From Kwoniella bestiolae CBS 10118 (lineage: Eukaryota > Basidiomycota > Tremellomycetes > Tremellales > Cryptococcaceae): a stretch of DNA of 64,000 nucleotides. Below are positions 35,593 through 46,532 of the stretch, in pieces. The notes under the pieces were generated by a model. The model did not search any database. It worked only from the letters and a program-made list of their open reading frames with translations, and was not told the DNA's origin. A program made the position numbers and the translations under genes. The stretch spans positions 1,178,001 to 1,242,000 of the forward strand of contig NC_089242.1 of assembly GCF_000512585.2 (NCBI RefSeq), read 5' to 3'. Every line of letters begins with the position of its first letter. Positions within the stretch are counted from its first letter, which is position 1.

Positions 35593-36944
35593 ATATCTCT
35601 ATAATGCTCTATAACATATCCGGATGGAACGCATGGATGTTAATCAAGCTTTGAGAGATGTTGCATGTGCATTGGCAGGGCAGTCGCTTGGCATCGCCTT
35701 TCGAAGGTCTTGATAGGACTGACACGGCAGATCATATGAGAAATCTTTCATCAGATCTACGGTCATCCGATCTCCACGTGTGAGCTTGACCGCTGTAGGA
35801 ACATGCGAAGTCGGTTAAGCGTTATTATCCACCGACCTTCCAACTCTTTTCGATCGTGGTTTGCGTTGCTTCTCTTGCGCACTACACAGAAAGCTCTGCA
35901 CGTACACGATAGGGAGTGCACGTCGATTGTTTGGACCACGGCTAGATGACAGCGAGCTAGCCACACCAGAACGAGGTAAAATTCATGCTTAAGTGGATGC
36001 AATACGATAACGTAATGTAACTGATAATACTAACGTAAAAATTCTCGAAGCTAAGACTGACTAGTCCATATTCATTACCATTTCTACAGTATTCCTCTCG
36101 ATTGTCATGCTGGATAAATGTATCTGTCTTTGCCTTGGCTCTCATCTGCTCCGCTTCTAGTGGTCTACTGACTCGCTGTAAGCTGATACAAAGGAATGTT
36201 AGCGGGTGCAAGGACTTATAAGGTTTCATGTGTGAGGTGGAGTGAACGAAGGCCTCCAACGTGTGTGTCATACCATGCTGATGTGTTTGCGTGAGTGATT
36301 CGTCCCGAACATACACGATGTCGTCTAAATCCACATCTCCTTTCTGACTTCATCATCGGTCTTCCTTCGAAGTCTTGTTTTCCGTAACCAATATTGATTG
36401 ACCTGATACAATATCCAGAACACTGGATTGAGATGCACCACCTTTTATCTGGCGCAATCAGTATCGCCGAGGTAAAGTACAGCTAGAAACAAATTAATAC
36501 GACTGACCTTAATCTATGGAAGACCTACGTCCCTTGATCAGACAATCTTCCATCTACCCCTGTATAGGTAATCACCTCAACCCTAAGGAGGAATGCCAAT
36601 CATCGCTCCATTAGGTTTAACCCCTTCCGCAACCCATTCATCCAAAGGTGGATCGTATGAAAGGATGACATCACACGGCCCTTTCATTGTTTCCTTTCAT
36701 CTATCCATACCAACATGCCCATCCAGCCTCGGGATAGGGTATATAAGTGGGTCACTCTATGAAAAACTGATTGAGGGAAGATCATTCATTCATTTAACTT
36801 ATTATATATTGAAAAGACGATCGTTTCGCCCAGGAAGGCCATACCCATTATTATTACTACTTTACTTTGTTCTTGTAAACAAAGCTTTTAAAATCTATAT
36901 CTACTTGACTACCCTACTATACCTACCGAGTAGACACCATCACG
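35593..36944. other. Intergenic stretch of about 1.35 kb
   Basis: A weak two-exon minus-strand candidate at 35957-36356 (102 aa, with a good-looking intron) is discussed among rejected items. Otherwise nothing is supported. The right end is the promoter and leader of the secreted protein at 36945. Confidence 0.45.
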
Positions 36945-38292
36945 ATGTTCTATCTGAACTCACTCTTACCTCTCCTTGTTCTATCCGCTTCATCCGGATT
37001 AGCTAACCCTCTACCCCAAAGTCAATCCCAATCTACCACGGACACCCTTGCCTCTTCAACTGCCGAGAGCCCCGCCAGCTCTACAGCATCTGGTTATCCC
37101 ACTTCCATTGCCGCGGAATCATTGACCCAATCTACCGATACCTCCTCCTCCTCCGCCGCTTCTTCAGCATCCGGGTCGGACTCGGGATCTTCAGTAGTAG
37201 CCGTCCAAACCGGCACTGAGACCTCTTCAGCAGCCTCAGGAAGCCAATCCCCAGCCGACATCTACAGCCACGATACTCTCGAAGGCGTCCAGCTCAAATC
37301 TGACTCATGGAAGGACAAGTGCCTGTCCCCCGATCCGAGGGAGGAACTCCGAGCGGGTATGCCAGTAGACTTGTACCCCTGTGTGAACGTCACCGATCCC
37401 ACTTACAATGCCAGAGCATGGAACGTCGTTCCGGGTGCTGGTGCCCTCGTCGTCACTGGAAGCGATTTCGCGTTGGATGCTGGAGGTGTCGATGCTGGAG
37501 TCAACTCATCCTTGGTTGTAAGTCCAGATGACAGCACGCCAAGTGGAATTGACATGCTGATCAACAATTGCATGGGGGGGGGATAGTTGAAAAAATCCGA
37601 GAACTGTAGTCCCCTTCAATCGTGGTACGCCACCAACGACATGAGAATCGCCATCACCGGCTCAGGGATCTGTCTGACAGATGATAGAGATCTGGACGGT
37701 ACTGGACCTGACACAGATCTGGGTGTCGTCCTGTATAACTGTACAGACCAGAATACCGATCAAAGTGAGTCCCGTCGGGGTCATCATACACGATAAGATT
37801 TTGTTCTCTTGACATTTACTGATTGGTGTCCTCATAGTGTTCTTGACTATCAACGCGACCGACCAAACCCACGTTCCCATCCGACCCGTTCGATCCGATT
37901 ATACTCCCGGAGTTGATCTGCCTTCGACCTCGCCCAATGCCCTCGCCGCTGTTCAGACCGACTCCAATACCAACGTCACTGGAACAGCTTCCACGGCTTC
38001 TGCTGTCTATGCCACCGACTCTGCTACGAGTGCGACCGCGTATCCATCTTCCGCCGTGTCCGTTTCTTCTGTAGTCGCCGTGGACACCGACTCGGATACT
38101 GCCACTGGTACTACCAGTCAATATACCTCGGTCTTCATTTCTGTACCTACAGGCTCAGCCACTGGCTCAGCTACAGACTCAGCTACAAACTCAGCTACAG
38201 GTTCAGCCACAGACTCAGCTACCGATTCAGCTACCAGCACCCAATCATCCATCTCTACTTCTGAATCTGGCTCCGAGTCTGGCTCTACCTAA
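36945..38292 (+). CDS. Secreted Ser/Thr-rich protein with a ricin-B-like beta-trefoil segment
   Basis: Exons are 36945-37517, 37587-37764 and 37838-38292, giving 401 aa. Residues 1-20 are a signal peptide (MFYLNSLLPLLVLSASSGLA). A Ser/Thr-rich stretch follows (about 24-105). The middle has Cys-flanked repeats that resemble ricin-B-type units: DKCLSPDP with DLYPCVNV and ARAWNVVP, then GICLTDDRD with VVLYNCTD. The C-terminal third is again Ser/Thr/Ala-rich with seven four-residue repeats. N-glycosylation sequons (NVT, NCT, NAT) are present. There is no strong GPI tail. A cell-wall or secreted carbohydrate-binding protein is the best inference; lectin activity is not shown. Confidence 0.78.
38152..38235 (+). 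repeat. Seven 12-bp units encoding [G/D/N]-S-A-T repeats
   Basis: Seven head-to-tail 12-nt units within the last exon of the secreted protein, each encoding GSAT, DSAT or NSAT. Third-position changes between units show that they are not a recent perfect expansion. Confidence 0.9.
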
Positions 38293-38725
38293 AGTGATAT
38301 CACGCTGTAATAGCTACGCCACACTTGTTCTGCCGTTTCTATATCCAAACATTGTACCCTTATACACTTTAGACTTGAATGCTTTCTGAGCGAGAACACA
38401 AGTACATGGATGCCACCCTTGTAGCTCACTAGTTTCAAAATACATATATCACATGCATGATTGATACCTCCTCTTTCGCAATTTAGCCATTTATCTATTG
38501 TCAAGACGATAAGTGATGACGTGGAAGACGAACAAAGGAATCTGAGTTGAGCGAGTGATTTCATCAGTGCATACTCATAATCCAACCTCTTTCGTGGTTT
38601 TACACATATATGCAATAACATCCTCTAATACACGTATATACAGGAGTCGAAACCTACAGTCAGACGGACCAGATCGGTGGTTGCTGTGAGAAATACTCAG
38701 CTCCCTTATCGCCTTTCTTTTGCCC
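38293..38725. other. Spacer between the secreted protein and the GH47 gene
   Basis: About 430 bp; 3' UTR of one gene and promoter of the next, both plus strand. Nothing else seen. Confidence 0.5.
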
Positions 38726-41700
38726 ATGCGACGAATCTACGCGGCATGGTTGATCCTCCTACTTCACTTACCTGGTGTATGGTGCATGTCGGAACAGAGG
38801 AGGGAAGAGCTTAGAGTGGAGACCGCTTCTGTGAGCTGAATATCCACTATGCACCATAGGCAACCTATCAGCTGATGCCGCCCACCTGTTACAGCTGTTC
38901 AAGCATGGTTATGAAGGGTATATGAAGTATGCCTATCCAGCTGTGAGTGGTCTTCTTCCGCTCGCGCAACGACGAGAACGGTGCTGTGCTATGCTTGACT
39001 CTCATATACCCTCTCTTTTTTCCACGCCCAACATATTCTCATATTGATATTTATCATTCAAATGCACAGGATGAGCTACGTCCCCTCTCATGCGGTCCGT
39101 TACACCGCGATCCCGACCCAAACAACATAGGCATCAACGACATCCACGCCAATGTCTCCATGACGCTCCTGGACGTACTATCGTCCCTCCCCCTCATCCA
39201 TCCTTCAGCATTCCCCAAAGCAGTTCAGCTCGTAGCCGAAAAGGTATCCTTCGATCAGGATGTCAAAGTCCAGGTGTTCGAACTGACCATCAGAGCTTTG
39301 GGAGCGTTATTATCGACTTATCAGACTTTGGATGACCTCCCGGATGATCCTTCCGAGCAGTTCACGGCCCTGGGCCTGAGTGACGAGGGATCCTTGTTGA
39401 GCTGGTCCAAGAAGAGTACGGTGGATGTGAAGCAGTACAAAGGGAGGATACTGGAATTAGCACATGATCTGGGGAAAAGGCTTTTACCAGCTTTCGACAC
39501 TATTACGGGTATACCGTATGCCAGGGTGAACCTGAAATATGGGGTATTGAAAGGAGAAAGCATAGAGACGTGTGAGTTTACACTTGTATTCTGATAGAGG
39601 GCACGAGCTAAAGATATATATGGCAAGGTACCGCAGGAGCCGGGAGTTTGCTCCTTGAATTCGCACTTTTATCCCGTCTTACCAACGACGATCGATTCGA
39701 ACGTCTCGCACATTCTGCGTACCTCGCTTTATGGAATAGGAGATCAGCACAGAATCTATTAGGTAATACTATAGGAACTCATGGACACTGGTTGGCACCT
39801 GGTATGAGCGGGGTCGGAGCGGGGATGGACAGTTTTTTCGAGTATGGTGTGAAAGCTGGAGTGATGCTTGGTATGTTTTACCCCACTCCCTTAGCTGTCG
39901 AGTCTTGCTGATATTAGTTGTAAAGACGATGATACGTATAATGATATATTTTACGACTCTTACGCTGCGATACAAACTTACATACGGACGAATGACGGAT
40001 TCATCGTGAGTTGGCTGTGCCGGTACCGAATTGAAGTGAATAAGAGCTTACTGAATGAATGGGGTTATGTAGTATCGACCGATCCAAACCAGACTCCTGC
40101 AACCTGCTAATCCATCGACCATCGACTCTCTATCGGCGTTCCTACCTGCCATGCAGGTCTTGGCGGGGGACGTCGTATCAGCAATAAAATCTCATCTTGT
40201 ATTTTGGAATCTTTGGAGAAAACATGATGCGATGCCTGAATCGTGGTTATGGCAGGAAAGGAAGACTGAATGGACTGGATATCCTGGCAGACCCGAATTT
40301 ATAGAATCTACCTATTACCTCTATCAAGTACGTCTTTCACCTCGTCACACGAGTTTCATCCAGCTGATCCATACCTCGTACGCAGGCGACAAAAGACCCC
40401 TTTTACCTCCGAGTCGGCGAAAAGATCCTGAGCGATCTGAAAAAGCGGACAAAGACCAAATGCGGTTTTGCGACCCTCAAAAATGTCATGACAGGAGAAC
40501 AAGAGGACAGAATGGAGAGCTTCATGTTATCCGAATCACTGAAAGTGAGCTTCTCTGATCACTCCACGTCGTTCAGATAAAGCTAACAATACATATTGTA
40601 GTACCTGTATCTTCTCTTCGCTGATACTCCCTTCCCCAACTCGAACACGGTCTTTACGACTGAGGGTCATCCTCTGAGAATGCCCAAAGATCTGTTAAAG
40701 GCGCCGTCAACACCGCGGCGAGCCATGCGGAAAGGCGAAAATCCCACATGTCCCGTGTATCGATTCGTCACTGTAGGTAGTACGATTCCGAGCCAAGGTA
40801 TCATAGTGGGAATTGAAGGTAGAGAGGATTACGATTATGCCAGATCATTGATTTATGGGTGGGATGCTACTGGGGTGGATATTGAGGATGGAAGGAGGAT
40901 ATGGTATGACGGGGGTATCTGTAAAGTACCTTCTGAACCCAAATTCGTGAGTGTCGTCAGATAAAATACTACAGGATGAAGATGTTGACGCTGACTAGAT
41001 GAATGTAGGCATTCGAGATCGTACTTTCCCCTCTTAATGTTACGGATCCTACTGCTGTACCGCCCGAGGATCCGTCGCCTGGACCGAGTAAGGTCGAGCA
41101 GGATCTCGCTACGGGTGATTATGTTATAAGTGATATTGAGGGGTTGAGGTTAGGTGTGAGATGGAGGTTTGATGGTAGAGGGTATGATGTCGCCAACAGT
41201 AAGTATCGTAATCTCAGGCTTGTTAGCCATTGGCGTTTTCACTTAAGCTGAGTTTATGCTCCTCAGTTGGACCTCATCGCATACGGCAAGGCCAGAACGT
41301 GATTGTTCAAGACCCAGCCATGCGTGGTCATCTCCCCATCCCCTCGACTCCGCCAGTAGACTCTCATAGCCCACCAGAGCTGTTACTGCGCTTCATATCT
41401 TATCCTGCTTCTACCGCTTTTGTCAATATACCTAGTTCCGGGACTCAAGGTCAGATACTGCTACACGCGGTCGGAGCCACAGCTACATTTGGAATCGATT
41501 TTGTTCCTATATCCACGAAGGATTCAGCATCCTCATCGTCATTATGGAGGATTGGTGTTCGGCCTATACGACTTATCATACCACCCAAAGTCGACAATCA
41601 ATCATATCAAGGGTGCGCAATCAAGTCATCAGAGTACCTGGGGATCAACCATGAATTGACCGATTCGTTCGTTTTGGTCGTGTCAAGAGGGGGATGTACG

Positions 41701-42129
41701 TTCCTCGAGAAATTGGAAGTAGCGAAAAAGATAGGTGCCATCGGAGTATTAGTAGTTGGTCATGCGCCATTGGCAGAGGGCGAACCTGTTCCGCCGGAGG
41801 GACAAGGTTTCGAAGAAGGTTTGATAAGGCCTTCGGCGGAGTTTGAAGAATCTCATCCTAAAAACCAAGCGGTGAGAGATGTGGGGATGATCTATACCGA
41901 GTGGGTCATTGGGGAGGTATTACGACGGATCGTGGAGGAGGAGAATAAGTTGGTGGCTATTGAGATATTGAGTATTGATGCGGATGCTGGGGCCAGGGCA
42001 GAATCGGATTACCATAAAGATGATTCGTCGTGGAAAGGCAGGGAAAAGAATGAGGGGTTGTTGATGGTTGGTCAGTGGCCCATTATGAATTTGAGAGTGA
42101 TTGATCGATATGGGGGTAAACCCCCATAG
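38726..42129 (+). CDS. MNL1: EDEM3-like GH47 alpha-mannosidase with PA domain (ERAD)
   Basis: An ER glycosidase-like protein that trims mannose on misfolded glycoproteins to mark them for degradation. Exons: 38726-38830, 38895-38942, 39070-39571, 39628-39870, 39926-40005, 40073-40327, 40386-40544, 40602-40946, 41009-41198 and 41267-42129, giving 929 aa. Signal peptide [22 protein letters not shown]47 blocks: [66 protein letters not shown] (E404) and [12 protein letters not shown] with the calcium-binding Thr. A protease-associated domain follows at about 745-860 ([20 protein letters not shown] ... [12 protein letters not shown]). Length and PA domain match EDEM3 better than yeast Mnl1/Htm1. 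No KDEL/HDEL retention signal; the C-terminus is RYGGKPP. Confidence 0.93.
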
Positions 42130-43497
42130 CATGTATATACGATTATAGAGTATGATAAGGAATGTATCATTAGTTTCATATTACTGTTCACCATAAAGCG
42201 GACATCTGCCTCTTTCCGTGGGATTTTTGATAACTGCCCGCACATGTCACTGGGCACTCACTGTACTTGTGCACTTGTAAAATAACCCGGTTCCTTAATT
42301 GACGCAAAACCCGTTATGTTATTGTATGAGGGATTTTCGGGCAACTCGCCGGGGAAGTGTCGTACTGGATATCATGCCATAGTTCACGGTCAGTATGACG
42401 AGAAGCAGCCGGAAGGACCTCTCAAGGATGTCCTACCTTGTAGGTGCAGAAATAGAGCTTTCGATCCATTCTTATGCCCTTTGACAAATGTAAAAGCCAA
42501 AGAAACACGACATGAGTGAAATAGTTTGGTAAGTCGATCGGGACCAAGTAGGGTAAGTGCAGGGTGCGAGCATGCTCTTGGTGCCTGAGTTCCGAAGTAT
42601 GATGAGATTCAATTTGAATGGGACTGTATCACCACTTACGTATGAGAAGGGAGAGTGAGCCCAAAGTGGTTATAACTGTATAACGGTAACCCTACTGCTT
42701 AAAACTCACTAAAAAAGCGAAAAATTCCTGAATCCCCCTCCCCCCTCTCATCATTCATCTTTCTTACTGCCCATACATATATCATCTTTTCGAGGAAAAA
42801 AGCTTCCGATACATCCCATCGATTTGTTCATCTTCAATTATACATCCATAGATTAATCCAATACAAGATCATCGCCGGTGAGGAGCAGGAGCGATAATCC
42901 ACCACGACCGTGACCACGGAAAGAGACTAGACGTCGGGCATACGGTGAAGAAGAGACAAGAGGAAATAGGAATTAGGGGCTCTGGTATTTGCCATCCATC
43001 GCAAACGGAGAAGAAAAGATCACCGAAAAGATCTACGATACTGTACAGTTGAGCAAGCTGGATCTTGATCAGCTCATCTCTGATTACACGCACGGACCTC
43101 AATCTCCTGTACAGAGCAAAGCATTACCAATCCGCATGGCAACATCGCAATCCAATCTCACAACTGGAAGCTATTTCTATTGATAATCAACGTCCACATT
43201 TACCTCGAAAGATATATAATACTACAAATCATCATAGACTGTATTCTTCTTCCGAATGCTCTTGCTCTTGCGTACCATCTTCAGTTCGACTCACGACTCG
43301 ATCCCAATTTAGAAGAGACAAAGGGAGAAATACAGTACTCAACACCACATAATTTAGCTTCCAGCTAAACCCACCACCACTGTCTACTCTCGGTCAATCG
43401 GGCTCCGGTCCTCCAACCTTCGACCTTCGAACCATTCACCAAATACCAATAACCTCTCAGTCACACAACCCATTCTACTCCTTATCCAGCAACAAAG
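42130..43497. other. Intergenic stretch of about 1.37 kb
   Basis: Long leader and promoter region of the zinc-cluster gene. The short frame near 42989-43183 is without support. A long regulatory 5' region would be usual for a transcription factor gene. No site named. Confidence 0.5.
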
Positions 43498-46113
43498 ATG
43501 TCCTACGCATCATCCAACTGGTCATCGGCAGAGTACATCACTAACTCGCAAAATGCTTGGATGAACTGGTCGACCGCTCCTCCACCGCAGTCGCTACCCC
43601 AAATACCTCCTGATCCTGCATACAACCCATCGACAAGTGATGTGCCATACGGCTATACTCCCGGATATACGAGTACAAGCGCAAACAACGATCATGGTTT
43701 GTCCATGTGTGAGAATCCGGGCGAAAAGAAATTCGAGTGAGTCAGCGACCTTGTTATCCCATCCTTTTCCGCGGAGCCTTCACCATGATTCATGCTGATA
43801 TCTTCTTTCCGTTCATGTAGTACCGCATTTGCAGCACCCGCGATCAATCTCGGTACAGGAGATAGATTCTCTCAACTGCTGGAAGCCAAGATGTCTCTTA
43901 TGAACGCAGGAAGCGGGTTGGCTCAACCTAATGGAGGAGGCATAGAAGTGCAGCAGCAATCTTATGACTATGGGATGCAGAATTACCCGTTTCAGCCTCA
44001 ACCTCAACCTCAACCTCAATCCCAGACGAATCCTTACCCCCTGCCGGTGTCAACCTCGACTAGCTCGACATACGATTCAAATGCATCTACGAACGGGTAC
44101 TTAACACCCAACAGGTTCTCCAACATGATCGTGTCTGGAGTCCCTGCGTCGGCAGGCACATCCAACCCTTTTATACCTAATATGGGGGTGAATCCCACAC
44201 CCACACCCCTTCAAACCCCTCAGGACCAAAATCAAAATCAGATACAACCCCAATTCATGCCTGACAGCGATACGTATCAGATCGCGCCGCCTCCCCCACC
44301 TCAAGGTGATCTATCCGATTCTACCACCTCGTCTTCAGCATCCCCTCGGTCGATCCTCTCCACATTCCTCTCTCAGCGGTCAAACATCAACATCAACGTC
44401 AATCAGCAATCGTATCAAGGCACTCCGGTCTATTCTCAGCAAGTAACACCGTCATTTGATCAACGAGAGGTCGAGAAACATCTGGCCGATTGGTCTCAGG
44501 TTCATATCCAGCCTGATCTGGTCGCACCTTTACCAGCTTCAGTACAAGATTACAAGAGGCAAGCGACACCTCCGGTGGTTTCAGGTGACGGATCAAGATA
44601 CAAATATCTGTCGTCTTCCAGCACTTCAATGGAATATCCCCAACAGTATCCTTTCACCTACCCTTCATCTCAGCCAAGTTCCGCCCAGAACAGCTTCAAC
44701 CCTTCTCCCTCTGTCAATCACCTCCCCGTATCAGGTCAAACATCTATCCGATCTTCCCACTCACCTACCGTGCTCTCTCACTCGATCGACCAGACCCAAC
44801 AGAGAGCCTCAATGACAGGCTGGACATCTTCCCAGCCAATCACCCCCATCATCGCGAGCACCAGCTCACAATCTATCCTCCCCCCCGTCCCCTCGCAGGA
44901 GGAAGAGGCATTACCACCTCTGCTGAAAATCCGGATGAAAGATTCCGCCAATGGTGCTCCTGCTTTACCCCCTCAACCCGATAATCTGGAACTAGAACCC
45001 ATCTTAGAATGGACGTCCACCCAACCCGCCCTGATACCGAAAAAGCAGAGCCGACCTAAAGACGTGAGTGGCAACATCCAAAAGGGCAAAAAATTCTCGT
45101 TCAGCACGTCGGTCAGTAGAGCTGATATGGGTATGGGTATGAAGGGACATTCACATAAGAGGCAGGAAGAGGACGAGGTGGAGATAGTGCAGCGAGAGAA
45201 ACCTTTAGCTAAAGAGGAGGAAAAGGAAGCGAAGAAGGGACGACCTGAGAAGAGGAAACGGAAGAGTACGAATGTGGTTGAAAGGGAGGACGAAGCCGGT
45301 GAACCCAAGAGCATCAAGATATCAAAGGTGGCTAAACCACCGATAGAGAAGACTATCATAGCTTGTAATAATTGTCGAGCCAAGAAGTTGAAGTGAGTTT
45401 TAGCTACCCTTTAGGGACATTCTTGTGCCGAATCTTCAGCTAATCGTCCCAACTACTCTAGGTGTAATGGCGAGAAACCGAAATGTTACCACTGTCATCG
45501 ACGAGGCGAGGAGACCTGCCTGTACGAAGCTGTTCTTCGACGTAGAGGACCGGGTAAACACAACAAGGAGAAGAAGTCGAAGTCTGGTTCAAGTGGGACT
45601 GGATCGTCGAAGAAGAGGAAATCGACTAGAAGAGGAGATCAAGATGGCGAGTCCGATTCCGATTCTGGTTCTGAGTCTGATCAGGATCAAAATACAGAAG
45701 ACGATGAGGGTGATACCCCCGTCAAGACCACCACTAAGAAAAGCAAAAGCAGGAGCAAAAGACAGTCAACTTCGTCTTCCGCCGTACCTCCTCTTGCAAC
45801 TGAGAATCCAGCACAAAGTCAGAGCGAAGAGAGACATCATTATTTCGAGTCCTTCGGTCTGGGCGGAGGAGGCTCAATAGGAAGGATCGATACGCGCCGA
45901 CTTGACGAATCTGAACTGAAAAACATGAGTTACGTCTTGAACTCCACCTCGGATCACAATCGCAATGAGGGTGGTCCGGATAAGGGTACGCAGGGTGGGA
46001 ACTTGGCGATGGGTTTTGGAGGTGGATTGAACATCATTGATAGTGGGTCTGGGGCTATGCCACATCTTGGAGGGATTGGTAGTAGGTTCGTGACTAGTAC
46101 TGCTAGGGAGTGA
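43498..46113 (+). CDS. Zn2Cys6 transcription factor, Gln/Pro/Ser-rich
   Basis: Exons are 43498-43736, 43821-45392 and 45462-46113, giving 820 aa. Residues 1-560 are low-complexity (Asn/Gln/Pro/Ser-rich, with a QPQPQPQPQSQ run), a likely activation region. A Lys/Arg-rich segment (about 520-590) precedes the fungal binuclear cluster C595-x2-C598-x6-C605-x6-C612-x2-C615-x7-C623 (ACNNCRAKKLKCNGEKPKC, then YHCHRRGEETC). The second intron falls inside the cluster, between K604 and C605. The C-terminus is basic, then acidic, then Gly-rich. No fungal-specific transcription factor middle domain is visible, and the DNA-binding domain is two-thirds along rather than N-terminal. Target genes unknown. Confidence 0.9.
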
Positions 46114-46532
46114 GCGCGAATCGGCATGCTCTGTTCAATTTACCACGACACTCATATAATCTCAATATATCTTCACATTGTATTGTTACTTCATTGTGCA
46201 TGTGCATCGTTCGTGTTGGTATAATATCTCTGGTAGAGAGAGGTTTTCCGTATAATTGGATATTGAGGATATACGATATGACATGTATCATACATTATGT
46301 TGATAATCCTCATAAATGTCATACGATGACTTGACATGCATCTCATATGTAGCAAACCAAGACCAAGCAGATCTCTTCCCCTACGAAAATCCTGGGTGTG
46401 AACTCCGGATCAGATGAATGTGCACACAGCTATGTGATTGTCTATCCTTTGAGCATGGATGCAATGCATATATGTATATGTACAAACTAAACTAAATATA
46501 TCATCCTCTTATGCTATTGGGATTGGTTGGTA
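46114..46532. other. Convergent 3' spacer
   Basis: About 420 bp between the transcription factor and TYR1, A/T-rich with both 3' UTRs. Nothing else seen. Confidence 0.5.

Noticed and set aside
35957..36356. Two-exon minus-strand candidate of 102 aa (exons 36356-36274 and 36182-35957) with a good GCTAAC/CAG intron
   Set aside because: The intron looks convincing, but the product has no recognisable feature and a hydrophobic, unlikely C-terminus; kept out for lack of support. RNA reads over 36274-36182 would decide.
36495..36504. Ten bases TAATACGACT identical to the start of a T7 promoter
   Set aside because: The match ends after ten bases and continues GACC, unlike the phage promoter; a chance match in an A/T-rich intergenic region.
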